59,386 nt of DNA from Gammaproteobacteria bacterium (lineage in GTDB: Bacteria > Pseudomonadota > Gammaproteobacteria > Eutrophobiales > Eutrophobiaceae): the NCBI GenBank assembly GCA_026710545.1, contig JAPOQU010000099.1, positions 1 to 59,386 of the forward strand. The letters run 5' to 3'. The position numbers and the translations under genes are program-made. Under the pieces are notes generated by a model. It saw only the letters and a list, made by a program, of their open reading frames with translations, searched no databases and was not told where the DNA came from. The stretch's first letter is position 1; each line of letters opens with the position of its first letter. Positions 51,031 through 58,703 of the stretch are shown here, one piece after another.

Positions 51031-52474
51031 ACAAAGCCATCACATGTCGACGGAGGATTTCCGCCGCCACGGCAAGGAAATGATCGACTGGATAGCTGAT
51101 TACTACGAACAGGTCGAGCACTATCCTGTCCAGTCCAGGCTGCAACCGGGGGAGATCGGGGATTCCCTGGCCGGCGCCGCGCCGTCACAGGGCGAGGACT
51201 TTGCGCAGATACTCCAGGATGTAGGGGATAAAATCCTGCCCGGCATCACCCATTGGCAGTCTCCACATTTTCACGGTTATTTCCCGGCCAATACCTCGGG
51301 CCCCGCGATACTGGGCGACCTGCTGTCTTCCGGCCTCGGCGTACAGGGCATGTTATGGTCCACCAGCCCCGCCTGCACCGAGGTCGAGACCAGGGTGCTG
51401 GACTGGCTGGCGGACCTGCTGGGGTTGCCGCAAGCGTATCGCTCGACCGGCAGCGGCGGCGGCGTTATCCAGGACACGGCTTCAAGCGCCATACTCTGTG
51501 CCCTGATCGCGGCCCGCGAGCGGGATTCCGGGCTGCGCACAAACCGGGACGGATGTGACGGCAGGCAGGTGGCCTATTGCTCCACCCAGACCCACTCCTC
51601 GCTGGAGAAGGCCATGGGCATAGCCGGCCTGGGGCGCGCCAACCTGCGCCAGGTTGAAGTGGATGAGCACTTTGCCCTGGATGCGGACAGGCTGGCGGCA
51701 CAGGTCAAGGCTGACAAGGCTGCCGGACTGCGTCCCATATTCGCCTGCGCCACCCTGGGCACCACCTCGTCCACTGCGCTGGATCCCATCGCCGCTATCG
51801 GCAGCATCTGTGCTGCCGAAGGCATCTGGTTTCACGTGGACGCGGCCATGTCGGGCACTGCGGCCATCTGTCCCGAATACCGTTACCTGCATGACGGCGT
51901 CGAGTACGCCGACAGTTATTGCTTCAACCCCCATAAATGGATGTTCACCAACTTCGATTGCAGTTGCTTCTGGGTGGCCGACCGGGCCGCCTTGATCAAT
52001 GCCTTGTCCATCCTGCCCGAATACCTGCTCAACGAAGCCACGGAAAGCGGCGCGGTCTTTGACTACCGTGACTGGCAGGTGCCGCTGGGCCGCCGCTTCC
52101 GGGCGCTCAAGCTCTGGTTCGTATTGCGCTACTACGGCGTGGAAGGCCTGCAATACCATATCCGCCGCCACATGGAATTAAGCCGGCAACTGGTAGAGTG
52201 GATCGAAGCCGATGAGCATTTTGAAATCGCCGCGCCCGCGCCGTTCAACCTGGTCTGCCTGCGCCACCGGGGCAGCGATGAAATGAACAAGAGGATCATG
52301 GATGAAATCAACAAAAGCGGCGCAATATTCCTCACCCACACGAAACTGAACGGCCGCTTCGTTATGCGCATCTGTATCGGCCAGACCCGCACCGAACTGG
52401 AGCACGTCGAGCGGGCGTGGCGCTTGATTACAGAGACGGCAAGCCGCCTCCGGACTGATGGAAAACAAGGATAA
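51023..52474 (+). CDS. PLP-dependent aromatic L-amino acid decarboxylase
   Basis: 483 residues of the group II decarboxylase family. [17 protein letters not shown] opens it, [16 protein letters not shown] and [22 protein letters not shown] are typical of DOPA/tryptophan decarboxylases. [19 protein letters not shown] contains the PLP-holding Asp, and [17 protein letters not shown] the Schiff-base Lys. It would produce tryptamine, phenethylamine or a similar amine. It overlaps ilvD and is followed with overlap by the ABM-fold gene. Why a biosynthetic ilvD is coupled to an amine-forming enzyme is not evident. Confidence 0.92.
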   Translation: MSKQSHHMSTEDFRRHGKEMIDWIADYYEQVEHYPVQSRLQPGEIGDSLAGAAPSQGEDFAQILQDVGDKILPGITHWQSPHFHGYFPANTSGPAILGDLLSSGLGVQGMLWSTSPACTEVETRVLDWLADLLGLPQAYRSTGSGGGVIQDTASSAILCALIAARERDSGLRTNRDGCDGRQVAYCSTQTHSSLEKAMGIAGLGRANLRQVEVDEHFALDADRLAAQVKADKAAGLRPIFACATLGTTSSTALDPIAAIGSICAAEGIWFHVDAAMSGTAAICPEYRYLHDGVEYADSYCFNPHKWMFTNFDCSCFWVADRAALINALSILPEYLLNEATESGAVFDYRDWQVPLGRRFRALKLWFVLRYYGVEGLQYHIRRHMELSRQLVEWIEADEHFEIAAPAPFNLVCLRHRGSDEMNKRIMDEINKSGAIFLTHTKLNGRFVMRICIGQTRTELEHVERAWRLITETASRLRTDGKQG

Positions 52475-52775
52475 CAGCCATTACGCGGTGATTTTCAGCG
52501 CCGAGATGGCTGCGGATACAAGCGGTTACGCCGCCATGGCGCAGCGGATGAACGAACTGGTTCAGCAGCAACGGGGTTACATCGGCAGGTACCACAGGAT
52601 GGAGGGAAACCGCGAGATCACGATTTCCTACTGGGAAAACCTGGCAGCCGTCAAAGCCTGGAAGGCGCACCCGGAACACCGGGCTGCCCAGGAACTGGGG
52701 CGCTCGAAATGGTATGCCGGCTACCAGGTACAACTGGTCAGGATAGACAGGTTTTACGAATCACGGATGGGCTGA
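52458..52775 (+). CDS. ABM-fold (antibiotic biosynthesis monooxygenase-like) protein
   Basis: 105 residues that form one ferredoxin-like ABM domain: YAVIFSAEMAADTSGYAAMA, YIGRYHRMEGNREITISYWE and AVKAWKAHPEHRAAQELGR. Members are small dimeric enzymes or heme-degrading relatives; many have no known activity. It overlaps the decarboxylase end by 17 nt and precedes the alkyltransferase-like gene by 12 nt, so all are probably one transcript from ilvD. No heme ligand is obvious, so the function is left open. Confidence 0.85.
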   Translation: MENKDNSHYAVIFSAEMAADTSGYAAMAQRMNELVQQQRGYIGRYHRMEGNREITISYWENLAAVKAWKAHPEHRAAQELGRSKWYAGYQVQLVRIDRFYESRMG

Positions 52776-52787
52776 CCCCAAGTATTG

Positions 52788-53102
52788 ATGAGCAGTTACA
52801 CCAGGATTTACCAATGGGTGCGCCGTGTCCCGGAAGGAATGGTCGCTACCTACGGACAGATTGCCGGGCTGGCGGAGAAATGTTCGGCCAGGCAGGTGGG
52901 TTATGCCATGGCGGCCCTTGGCGGCGAAGACGATATACCCTGGCACAGGATCATCAACAGCCAGGGCCGGATAAGCCTGCGCACCGGTTCGGATGGACAT
53001 CACCTGCAGCGCATCCTGCTGGAAGCGGAAGGTGTCGTTTTCTCGGAGGATGATACAATTGATTTCGCCAAGTATCATTGGAATCCTCTGGATGACTATT
53101 GA
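52788..53102 (+). CDS. Alkyltransferase-like protein (ATL, MGMT C-terminal domain family)
   Basis: 104 residues from the ATG at 52788. VPEGMVATYGQIAGLAEKCSARQVGYAMA is the helix-turn-helix of MGMT, and DIPWHRIINSQGRISL corresponds to the active-site PCHRV motif with Trp in place of the alkyl-accepting Cys. It therefore cannot repair by transfer; ATL proteins bind O6-alkylguanine and pass it to nucleotide excision repair. It is the last gene before the A+T-rich block, and its stop coincides with the left AACCCGTTA nonamer. Confidence 0.93.
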   Translation: MSSYTRIYQWVRRVPEGMVATYGQIAGLAEKCSARQVGYAMAALGGEDDIPWHRIINSQGRISLRTGSDGHHLQRILLEAEGVVFSEDDTIDFAKYHWNPLDDY

Positions 53103-53110
53103 ACCCGTTA
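53102..53110. repeat. Left AACCCGTTA nonamer flanking the A+T-rich block
   Basis: AACCCGTTA directly follows the alkyltransferase-like stop codon and recurs in the same orientation at 57827-57835, just before the methyltransferase-like gene. The two copies bracket the whole A+T-rich five-gene block. They could be remnants of a target-site duplication or recombination site, or chance. Confidence 0.35.
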
Positions 53111-53131
53111 ACTCGAACGGTAAAAATTAAA

Positions 53132-54523
53132 ATGTTGAGAAGTTTGCGAATTAGAAATTTCAAGGCCTGGAAGGATACTGGGACTATTGATATGGCCCCT
53201 ATTACTTTGTTTTTCGGCGCCAACAGTTCGGGTAAATCGAGTATCGGCCAGTTTCTGATGATGTTAAAACAAACGGTTGAATTGCCTGACCGAAGAGCAG
53301 TGTTTTATCCGGGTGGTCCAAACTCTGCAATTCAACTCGGTTCCTATCATGAAATGGTATACGGGCGCGACCCGTCGAATATTATTGAGTTTGAATATCA
53401 GTGGTTTTTACAGGAAGCTTTGAACTTCGAAGATCCTATTTCTGAAAAGTCATTTTCTGGAAATGAACTAAGGTTTAGCGCAGAAATAGGACTAAAAAAC
53501 AATCAATCTACTCCAGTTCTGAGCGCTCTCAAATACGAGTTACAGAATGGCAATAACAGCAGTTTATCAATTGGAATGAAACACATGACTAAATCTGAAT
53601 ATCAGGTTGAAGCCATAAATTACCCCTTGATACGCAAACAAGGGCGCGTTTGGCAGCCAGGTGCTCCTGTGCGTTTTTATGGATTTCCAGATGAGGTAGT
53701 TGCATATCACCAAAATGCGGACTTTGTTCAGGAATTGAACCTGCAGCATGAAAAGTTGTTCCGGTCGCTTTACTATATCGGACCACTTCGAACAAAAGCC
53801 GGACGGCTTTATACCTGGTCAGGGACAGAACCGGACAGCGTGGGGTTTGCAGGTGAAAATGCGGTAGGAGCCATGCTGGCAGCTCGGGGTCGCAACATCA
53901 GCCTCGGGCCTAGAAAACGGAATATACTTCTTGAGAAGATCATCGCTATGAAGCTGATTGAAATGGGATTGATCGAAGAATTTGAGATCAAGCCAATTTC
54001 CGATCAACGACAGGAGTATGAAGTCAAAGTCAGGACTAAGCTTTCTACAGATTGGGTGGATCTACCCGATGTTGGATTCGGTATTTCCCAGGTACTACCG
54101 GTGCTCGTTCAATGCTTTTATGCTCCACCCGGTTCGATCATCCTGATGGAGCAACCGGAGATTCATCTCCATCCCAGTGCCCAGTCAGCTCTCGCAGATG
54201 TGATGATTGATGTAATTAAATCGCGTGAAGATTATTCTGACAGGAACATTCAGCTTGTAATAGAAACTCATTCAGAGCATTTCCTCAGGAGACTACAACG
54301 GCGTATTGCCGAGAAAGAGTTAGAGCAAGATAAAGTATCGGCTTATTTTGCTAACGTTAGCAGCAAACAACCTGGACTGGAGCCTTTAGATATCGATAGT
54401 TTTGGAAATATCCGAAACTGGCCGGAACACTTTTTCGGTGATGAGATGGGAGATATTACCGAACAAGCTAAATGGGCTTTAAAGAGGCGATTGAAACAAG
54501 AAACTGTTGCTCCGTCGGAATAA
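53132..54523 (+). CDS. AAA family ATPase, OLD-like with DUF3696-type end (island gene 1)
   Basis: 463 residues from the ATG at 53132. MLRSLRIRNFKAWKDTG and FGANSSGKSSIGQFL form the N-terminal strand and Walker A of SMC/OLD-like ATPases. LMEQPEIHLHPSAQSAL is Walker B with the adjacent signature, and LVIETHSEHFLRRLQRR the switch His. The end FGNIRNWPEHFFGDEMGD matches the DUF3696 tail. No Toprim nuclease domain is attached. Such ATPases sense or power partner nucleases in several defence systems. The PIN-like gene starts 3 nt after its stop, so the two probably act together. Base composition drops sharply at this gene. Confidence 0.88.
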   Translation: MLRSLRIRNFKAWKDTGTIDMAPITLFFGANSSGKSSIGQFLMMLKQTVELPDRRAVFYPGGPNSAIQLGSYHEMVYGRDPSNIIEFEYQWFLQEALNFEDPISEKSFSGNELRFSAEIGLKNNQSTPVLSALKYELQNGNNSSLSIGMKHMTKSEYQVEAINYPLIRKQGRVWQPGAPVRFYGFPDEVVAYHQNADFVQELNLQHEKLFRSLYYIGPLRTKAGRLYTWSGTEPDSVGFAGENAVGAMLAARGRNISLGPRKRNILLEKIIAMKLIEMGLIEEFEIKPISDQRQEYEVKVRTKLSTDWVDLPDVGFGISQVLPVLVQCFYAPPGSIILMEQPEIHLHPSAQSALADVMIDVIKSREDYSDRNIQLVIETHSEHFLRRLQRRIAEKELEQDKVSAYFANVSSKQPGLEPLDIDSFGNIRNWPEHFFGDEMGDITEQAKWALKRRLKQETVAPSE

Positions 54524-54525
54524 GA

Positions 54526-55059
54526 ATGATCCCCTGCCCAGATATGTGTGTAGTTGATACCAACGTCCCGATAGTTGCTAATCACGCAACCAATTATGAT
54601 GAAACGAACACTATTCCATTGGAATGTTTAAAAGCCTGCCTTGAGGCCATTGAACATGTTGTCAATAAGGGTGGATTGGTAATTGATGACAACGGCGAAA
54701 TTTTCGAAGAATACTCAAGGTACCTTTCTTTTAAGGGGGAGCCTGGACTTGGAGACCTATTCATGAAATGGGTTCATGATTACCAGTGGAACCCGGATAA
54801 GGTATCACGGATATCAATTAATCGTTCTGATAACACTTATATTGAATTTCCCGAGCACGATGATTTGGTTAATTTTGACAAGTCAGACAGGAAGTTCGTA
54901 GCAGTGGCAAATGCCCATCCTGATAAACCACCCATCCTTCAGGCGACTGATAGCAAATGGTGGGGCTGGAAGGACGCATTAAGTGAAGTTGGGGTTGCCG
55001 TCCGTTTTCTCTGCCAGAACTATGTTCAAGAGAAATATTCAAAGAAGATAGGCAGGTGA
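54526..55059 (+). CDS. PIN-like nuclease (island gene 2)
   Basis: 177 residues from the ATG at 54526. MCVVDTNVPIVAN gives the first acidic residue of a PIN fold, LVIDDNGEIFEEYSRYL the conserved Glu, DKSDRKFVAVANAHP the third and ILQATDSKWWGW the fourth. The order and spacing fit a metal-dependent PIN RNase, though the family is not one I can name. It is 3 nt after the ATPase stop, and its own stop overlaps the start of the RNA ligase gene by 4 nt (GTGA). A cutter encoded in overlap with a ligase suggests paired RNA cleavage and repair. Confidence 0.75.
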   Translation: MIPCPDMCVVDTNVPIVANHATNYDETNTIPLECLKACLEAIEHVVNKGGLVIDDNGEIFEEYSRYLSFKGEPGLGDLFMKWVHDYQWNPDKVSRISINRSDNTYIEFPEHDDLVNFDKSDRKFVAVANAHPDKPPILQATDSKWWGWKDALSEVGVAVRFLCQNYVQEKYSKKIGR

Positions 55060-55763
55060 AATCGTCCGATTTTTTCAAATTTCCATCTACTCCCCATCTG
55101 GCTATTATCGGAGATATGTCAGTCAGAGACGATAAAATTATGTCAGAAGCTGATTGTGATGAATTATTGCAGCATGAACTCATCGTAGAAGAAAAGGTAG
55201 ATGGGGCCAATCTTGGTATCTCGTTCGATTTTGATGGGAACATTCGTGTCCAAAACAGAGGAAACTACATGAGCCTTCCTGGATTGGGACAATGGAAAAG
55301 TTTGGCAAACTGGCTAGTTCCTAAGACAGATATCTTTTTCGATAACCTCAGCGACCGCTATATTTTATTTGGGGAATGGTGTTACGCTCAACATTCTGTT
55401 GTTTATGACCAATTGCCTGACTGGTTCCTGGGTTTCGATATTTATGACAAACAAGCTGGGAACTTTCTCATCGTAAGCCACCGAAACATCTTATTCAAAA
55501 AAATGCTGGTTGAACAGGTTCCCTTTCTTGCCCGTGGTCGCTTCACTCTTGTTGAAATTAAATCGTTACTTGCAGAGTCAAAGCTTGGCATCGAACCGGC
55601 AGAAGGCATCTGCATCAGATATGAGAGTGTTGACTGGCTGATTAAGAGGGCAAAACTGGTGCGGCCCTCCTTTATTCAGGAAATGGACCAACACTGGTCA
55701 CGCTCAGGAATCAAGAAAAACAGATTGGAGTCAGATGCATATTCACAATATGCTGATGTGTGA
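55056..55763 (+). CDS. RNA ligase family protein (island gene 3)
   Basis: 235 residues with a GTG start in overlap with gene 2. The nucleotidyltransferase motifs run in order: EEKVDGANLGISF (motif I, nucleophile Lys47), RVQNRGNYM, YILFGEWCYAQHS (motif III), GFDIYDK (IIIa), PAEGICIRYE (IV) and LIKRAKLVRPSF (V). This is the T4 Rnl2-like or related RNA ligase core with no extra domain. It should adenylylate RNA 5'-phosphate and seal nicks or breaks. Its tight coupling to a PIN-like nuclease and an OLD-like ATPase is the most striking feature of the block. Confidence 0.88.
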   Translation: MKSSDFFKFPSTPHLAIIGDMSVRDDKIMSEADCDELLQHELIVEEKVDGANLGISFDFDGNIRVQNRGNYMSLPGLGQWKSLANWLVPKTDIFFDNLSDRYILFGEWCYAQHSVVYDQLPDWFLGFDIYDKQAGNFLIVSHRNILFKKMLVEQVPFLARGRFTLVEIKSLLAESKLGIEPAEGICIRYESVDWLIKRAKLVRPSFIQEMDQHWSRSGIKKNRLESDAYSQYADV

Positions 55764-55858
55764 CTTTATATAACTTCGCAATTTACAAACTAGGGTCATT
55801 TCCTATGTCATTTTGTCAGCAACGCCAAACATGTTGAAATTTACTAAAAGTATTAACA

Positions 55859-56896
55859 ATGATTAGCTTTAAATTCCTGCTCAATGACCCTGATACCACC
55901 ATTACGAGCCTGCGTGAAAACAGGGGCAAACAGGGATTGTGTCTGGAAGATGTGGCTGGATGCGGGATGACATTTAATGCTGTGGATGTTGAAACTGCTA
56001 ATAGTGATCGTTCAACCATCTGCCAGATTGGAATAGCTCATGTTGTTGATGGTCAGATAAATGAGCGCTGGAGTACATTGGTAAACCCTGAAGATGAATT
56101 TGACGATTTCAATATCAGCATACACGGCATCACAGCAAAGCAGGTTCAAGAGGCTCCGACATTGCCAGAAATCCGGGAGGAACTACGAAAACGCCTTCGG
56201 GGTCAGGTGCTTGTCTCACATACCAGTTTCGACCGTAGCGCTTTCGAAACATCTATGGATAAATACGGACTGGACCAATTACAAGTTTATTGGTTGGACA
56301 GCGCCAAGGTAGTACGTCGTGCATGGCCGGAAAAGTTTGGTCAGCGGGGATATGGACTTAAGAACGTAGCACATTACATTGGATATGAATTCAAGCATCA
56401 CGATGCATTGGAAGATGCAGTAGCTGCGGCAGAGATTACACTTGTTGCCTGTCGTGAACACAATGTCGATATAGAATACTGGCTGCGCATATTCGAAAAA
56501 GGAAATTTCCACGGGAAAAAGCGGGAAAGACAAACACATGGACCTGTCAGTTGGGAAGGTAATCCTGATGGAGAATATTTCGGAGAGGTACTCGTGTTCA
56601 CAGGAGAATTACGAATGCCTCGCTTTGAGGCCGCAAACTATGCATCTTTTATGGGCTGTAAGGTTAGTACTTCCGTATCCAAGAAGACAACTATATTAGT
56701 CAGTGGAATTCAAAAATCTTTTGCAATAAAATCTTCTTCGGGAAAAAGCAACAAACATATTAAAGCAGAAGAGTTAATTTCAGGGGGACACGATATAAAA
56801 ATCATCAGCGAGACGGATTTTCTCTCACTTATAGCCAACCATCAACCGCCTGTTCCCCTACAAACCCTGGCAGCAGAGAAAGTGCAGGAGAAATAA
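55859..56896 (+). CDS. DEDDh 3'-5' exonuclease with C-terminal BRCT domain (island gene 4)
   Basis: 345 residues. FNAVDVETANSDRSTICQIG holds the first Asp-Glu pair, VSHTSFDRSAFETSMDKYG the second Asp, and HHDALEDAVAAAEI the His and last Asp of the DEDDh (DnaQ-like) class. After a linker, EYFGEVLVFTGELRMPRFEA and GCKVSTSVSKKTTILVSG form a BRCT domain, which often binds DNA ends or phosphoproteins. About 45 residues precede the exonuclease. It is 95 nt after the ligase gene, so it may have its own promoter. It would trim nucleic acid ends, DNA or RNA. Confidence 0.9.
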   Translation: MISFKFLLNDPDTTITSLRENRGKQGLCLEDVAGCGMTFNAVDVETANSDRSTICQIGIAHVVDGQINERWSTLVNPEDEFDDFNISIHGITAKQVQEAPTLPEIREELRKRLRGQVLVSHTSFDRSAFETSMDKYGLDQLQVYWLDSAKVVRRAWPEKFGQRGYGLKNVAHYIGYEFKHHDALEDAVAAAEITLVACREHNVDIEYWLRIFEKGNFHGKKRERQTHGPVSWEGNPDGEYFGEVLVFTGELRMPRFEAANYASFMGCKVSTSVSKKTTILVSGIQKSFAIKSSSGKSNKHIKAEELISGGHDIKIISETDFLSLIANHQPPVPLQTLAAEKVQEK

Positions 56897-56919
56897 CCCT
56901 AAAGATTAATAATCGGCCT

Positions 56920-57744
56920 ATGAGTCTTCTTGCATTACAGCGAGTCACCAGAAAATTTACAGAACCGAACCGTGAAGAAACGACCTATGATGAACATTGG
57001 AAAAGTGATGACGGCGGATTGATTACATGTTGGGAGATCGGTCGCAAATATTACCTTAGGAAGTCAGGACTTGCCATAAGGGCAATGGATGGCGAGTTGC
57101 CTTCATTAGGCTGGAAAGGCGGCATTAGTGAAGTTGTTAATATTTATAGTACACACAAAGATGCTGTTAAAAAATACAAAGAACTGAACTGTAAATATGG
57201 CACACTGTACTACCTTGCTAAATTACAAGGATTGTTGGGTGGTGACTTAGATATCACACCCTCGAGGGAAACTCCTCTTATGTGCACTCGTACAGGTTGG
57301 CTTGTTGTATTTACTGGAGACAGCAAAAAATATAATAGCCAATTAAGTGCAGGTAATGCACTGGGAATATGTCATAAAATTGGACGGGAACTAAGAGATT
57401 TGAATTCTCAACTCGCCAGTCGCGCTGAAAAAGGTGAGTTACCAGAATTAAATTGGCCTGGAGGTGCTGGCACATTATCTCCTCCGTCACGTCAATTCGG
57501 ATCACTGTATTACCTTGCACAATGGCAGGGATTACGCGGTGAGCCATGGCATGGAATCACAGGAAGCAACAAAAACATGACCACAACTCGTCCAGTCGGT
57601 ATTAAATGCGCCGCTAGCGGAATGGTTTCCGTATTTACCAAAGACGCAAGAAAATATTTAAATAAGGACGAGATACCTGATATTGAAACATATCCCACAC
57701 CAAGAAAAGTCGGGATTCCAGAGAATTATATCTTGAAGAAATAA
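56920..57744 (+). CDS. Protein with internal duplication, unknown family (island gene 5)
   Basis: 274 residues, not recognised. A module of about 75 residues occurs twice: GELPSLGWKGG, then KYGTLYYLAKLQGLLGG, ending FTGDSKKY (about residues 53-145), and GELPELNWPGG, FGSLYYLAQWQGLRGE, ending FTKDARKY (about 172-245). Each has a Tyr/Leu/Trp-rich helix and a Thr/Cys-containing strand. The N-terminal 50 residues (YDEHWKSDDGGLITCWEIGR) are separate. No signal peptide or membrane helix is present. It is 23 nt after the exonuclease gene and clearly part of the same A+T-rich unit; a nucleic-acid or protein binding role is only a guess. Confidence 0.75.
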   Translation: MSLLALQRVTRKFTEPNREETTYDEHWKSDDGGLITCWEIGRKYYLRKSGLAIRAMDGELPSLGWKGGISEVVNIYSTHKDAVKKYKELNCKYGTLYYLAKLQGLLGGDLDITPSRETPLMCTRTGWLVVFTGDSKKYNSQLSAGNALGICHKIGRELRDLNSQLASRAEKGELPELNWPGGAGTLSPPSRQFGSLYYLAQWQGLRGEPWHGITGSNKNMTTTRPVGIKCAASGMVSVFTKDARKYLNKDEIPDIETYPTPRKVGIPENYILKK

Positions 57745-57826
57745 TGTTGAGTAATAGAAACAGGTATGCAATTGAAAATTAGTTTCTACCTTGGCTTATC
57801 TTAATTTTAAAAATACCGGTTTTTCA

Positions 57827-57835
57827 AACCCGTTA
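57827..57835. repeat. Right AACCCGTTA nonamer flanking the A+T-rich block
   Basis: Direct repeat of 53102-53110. It stands in the 111-bp A+T-rich gap between island gene 5 and the methyltransferase-like gene, 21 nt before the latter's ATG, exactly where the base composition returns to that of the chromosome. Confidence 0.35.
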
Positions 57836-57855
57836 CATTCCCGGAGAAAATATTC

Positions 57856-58662
57856 ATGCGCAGACTAATTAGTTTCCTGTTGTTCACACTGGCGTTCTCA
57901 GGATGTGCCAAAAACGAGAGAAACCCATTGGACGCGGCTATTTCCGGAGAACACCGGGATGCAAAAAACGTTGCCAGGGACGTCTATCGCCACCCCGGGG
58001 AAACCCTGTCGTTTTTCGGCATTACGCCGGACAAGCAGGTACTGGAAATCCTGCCCGGCGGCGGCTGGTACACGGAGATACTGGCGCCTTACCTGATGGA
58101 TAACGGCCTGCTCGCGGTTGCGAGTTTCGGCCCTGACCATCCCGTCGAATACCTGCGCGAGATACACAACAGGTTAATCGAAAAGTTTGACGGGAACCCG
58201 GAGATCTACGGCAAAGTGCAAATCGGCGCATTCCACGGAGAGGGCTACCTGGATGACTTTACGGACGCCGGTTTCGACATGGTGCTGACGTTCCGCAACA
58301 CCCATAACTGGATCAGTCGCGGCGGCGTGGAAGACATCTACCGTTCCTTTTACCGGGTACTGAAACCCGGCGGGGTATTAGGGGTGGTGCAACACCGGGC
58401 TGAAGCCGGGAGTAACGCCGAAGAAACCGCCGAAAAAGGTTACGTCCCCGAGAGTTACATGATCGAACTCCTGGAAGGCATCGGTTTTGAACTGGTCGAT
58501 AAAGCGGAGATCAACGCCAATCCGAAGGATACCAAAGACTATCCGGAAGGGGTCTGGACCCTGCCGCCTTCATACGAACTGGGCGATAAGGACAGGGCGA
58601 AATACGCTGCCATAGGCGAAAGCGACCGGATGACGATGAAGTTCGTGAAACTGCAGGAATAG
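57856..58662 (+). CDS. Exported lipoprotein with a class I methyltransferase-like fold
   Basis: 268 residues. A signal peptide ends in FSGC, so Cys17 should be lipidated and the protein placed outside the cytoplasmic membrane. The body resembles a SAM-dependent methyltransferase: VLEILPGGGWYTEILAPYL (motif I), LAVASFGPDHP, MVLTFRNTHNWISRGG and FYRVLKPGGVLGVVQHR. This corresponds to the poorly understood predicted exported methyltransferases. SAM is not expected in the periplasm, so it may bind another ligand or be a scaffold. It is transcribed alone and converges with the BatD-like gene. Confidence 0.85.
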   Translation: MRRLISFLLFTLAFSGCAKNERNPLDAAISGEHRDAKNVARDVYRHPGETLSFFGITPDKQVLEILPGGGWYTEILAPYLMDNGLLAVASFGPDHPVEYLREIHNRLIEKFDGNPEIYGKVQIGAFHGEGYLDDFTDAGFDMVLTFRNTHNWISRGGVEDIYRSFYRVLKPGGVLGVVQHRAEAGSNAEETAEKGYVPESYMIELLEGIGFELVDKAEINANPKDTKDYPEGVWTLPPSYELGDKDRAKYAAIGESDRMTMKFVKLQE

Positions 58663-58670
58663 GTTACCTG

Positions 58671-58688
58671 CCCCTGCGGAAGCAGGGG
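58671..58688. terminator. Hairpin between convergent genes
   Basis: CCCCTGC (58671-58677) and GCAGGGG (58682-58688) with loop GGAA lie 8 nt after the methyltransferase-like stop and 15 nt before the BatD-like stop. It is a relative of the repeat at 25271-25294 and could end both transcripts, although no T run follows. Confidence 0.5.
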
Positions 58689-58703
58689 CATGACGCTGGA
58701 CAA

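Noticed and set aside
53102..57835. Prophage or integrative element with integrase
   Set aside because: The A+T-rich block has no integrase, tRNA attachment site or structural phage gene; only the nonamer pair hints at insertion.
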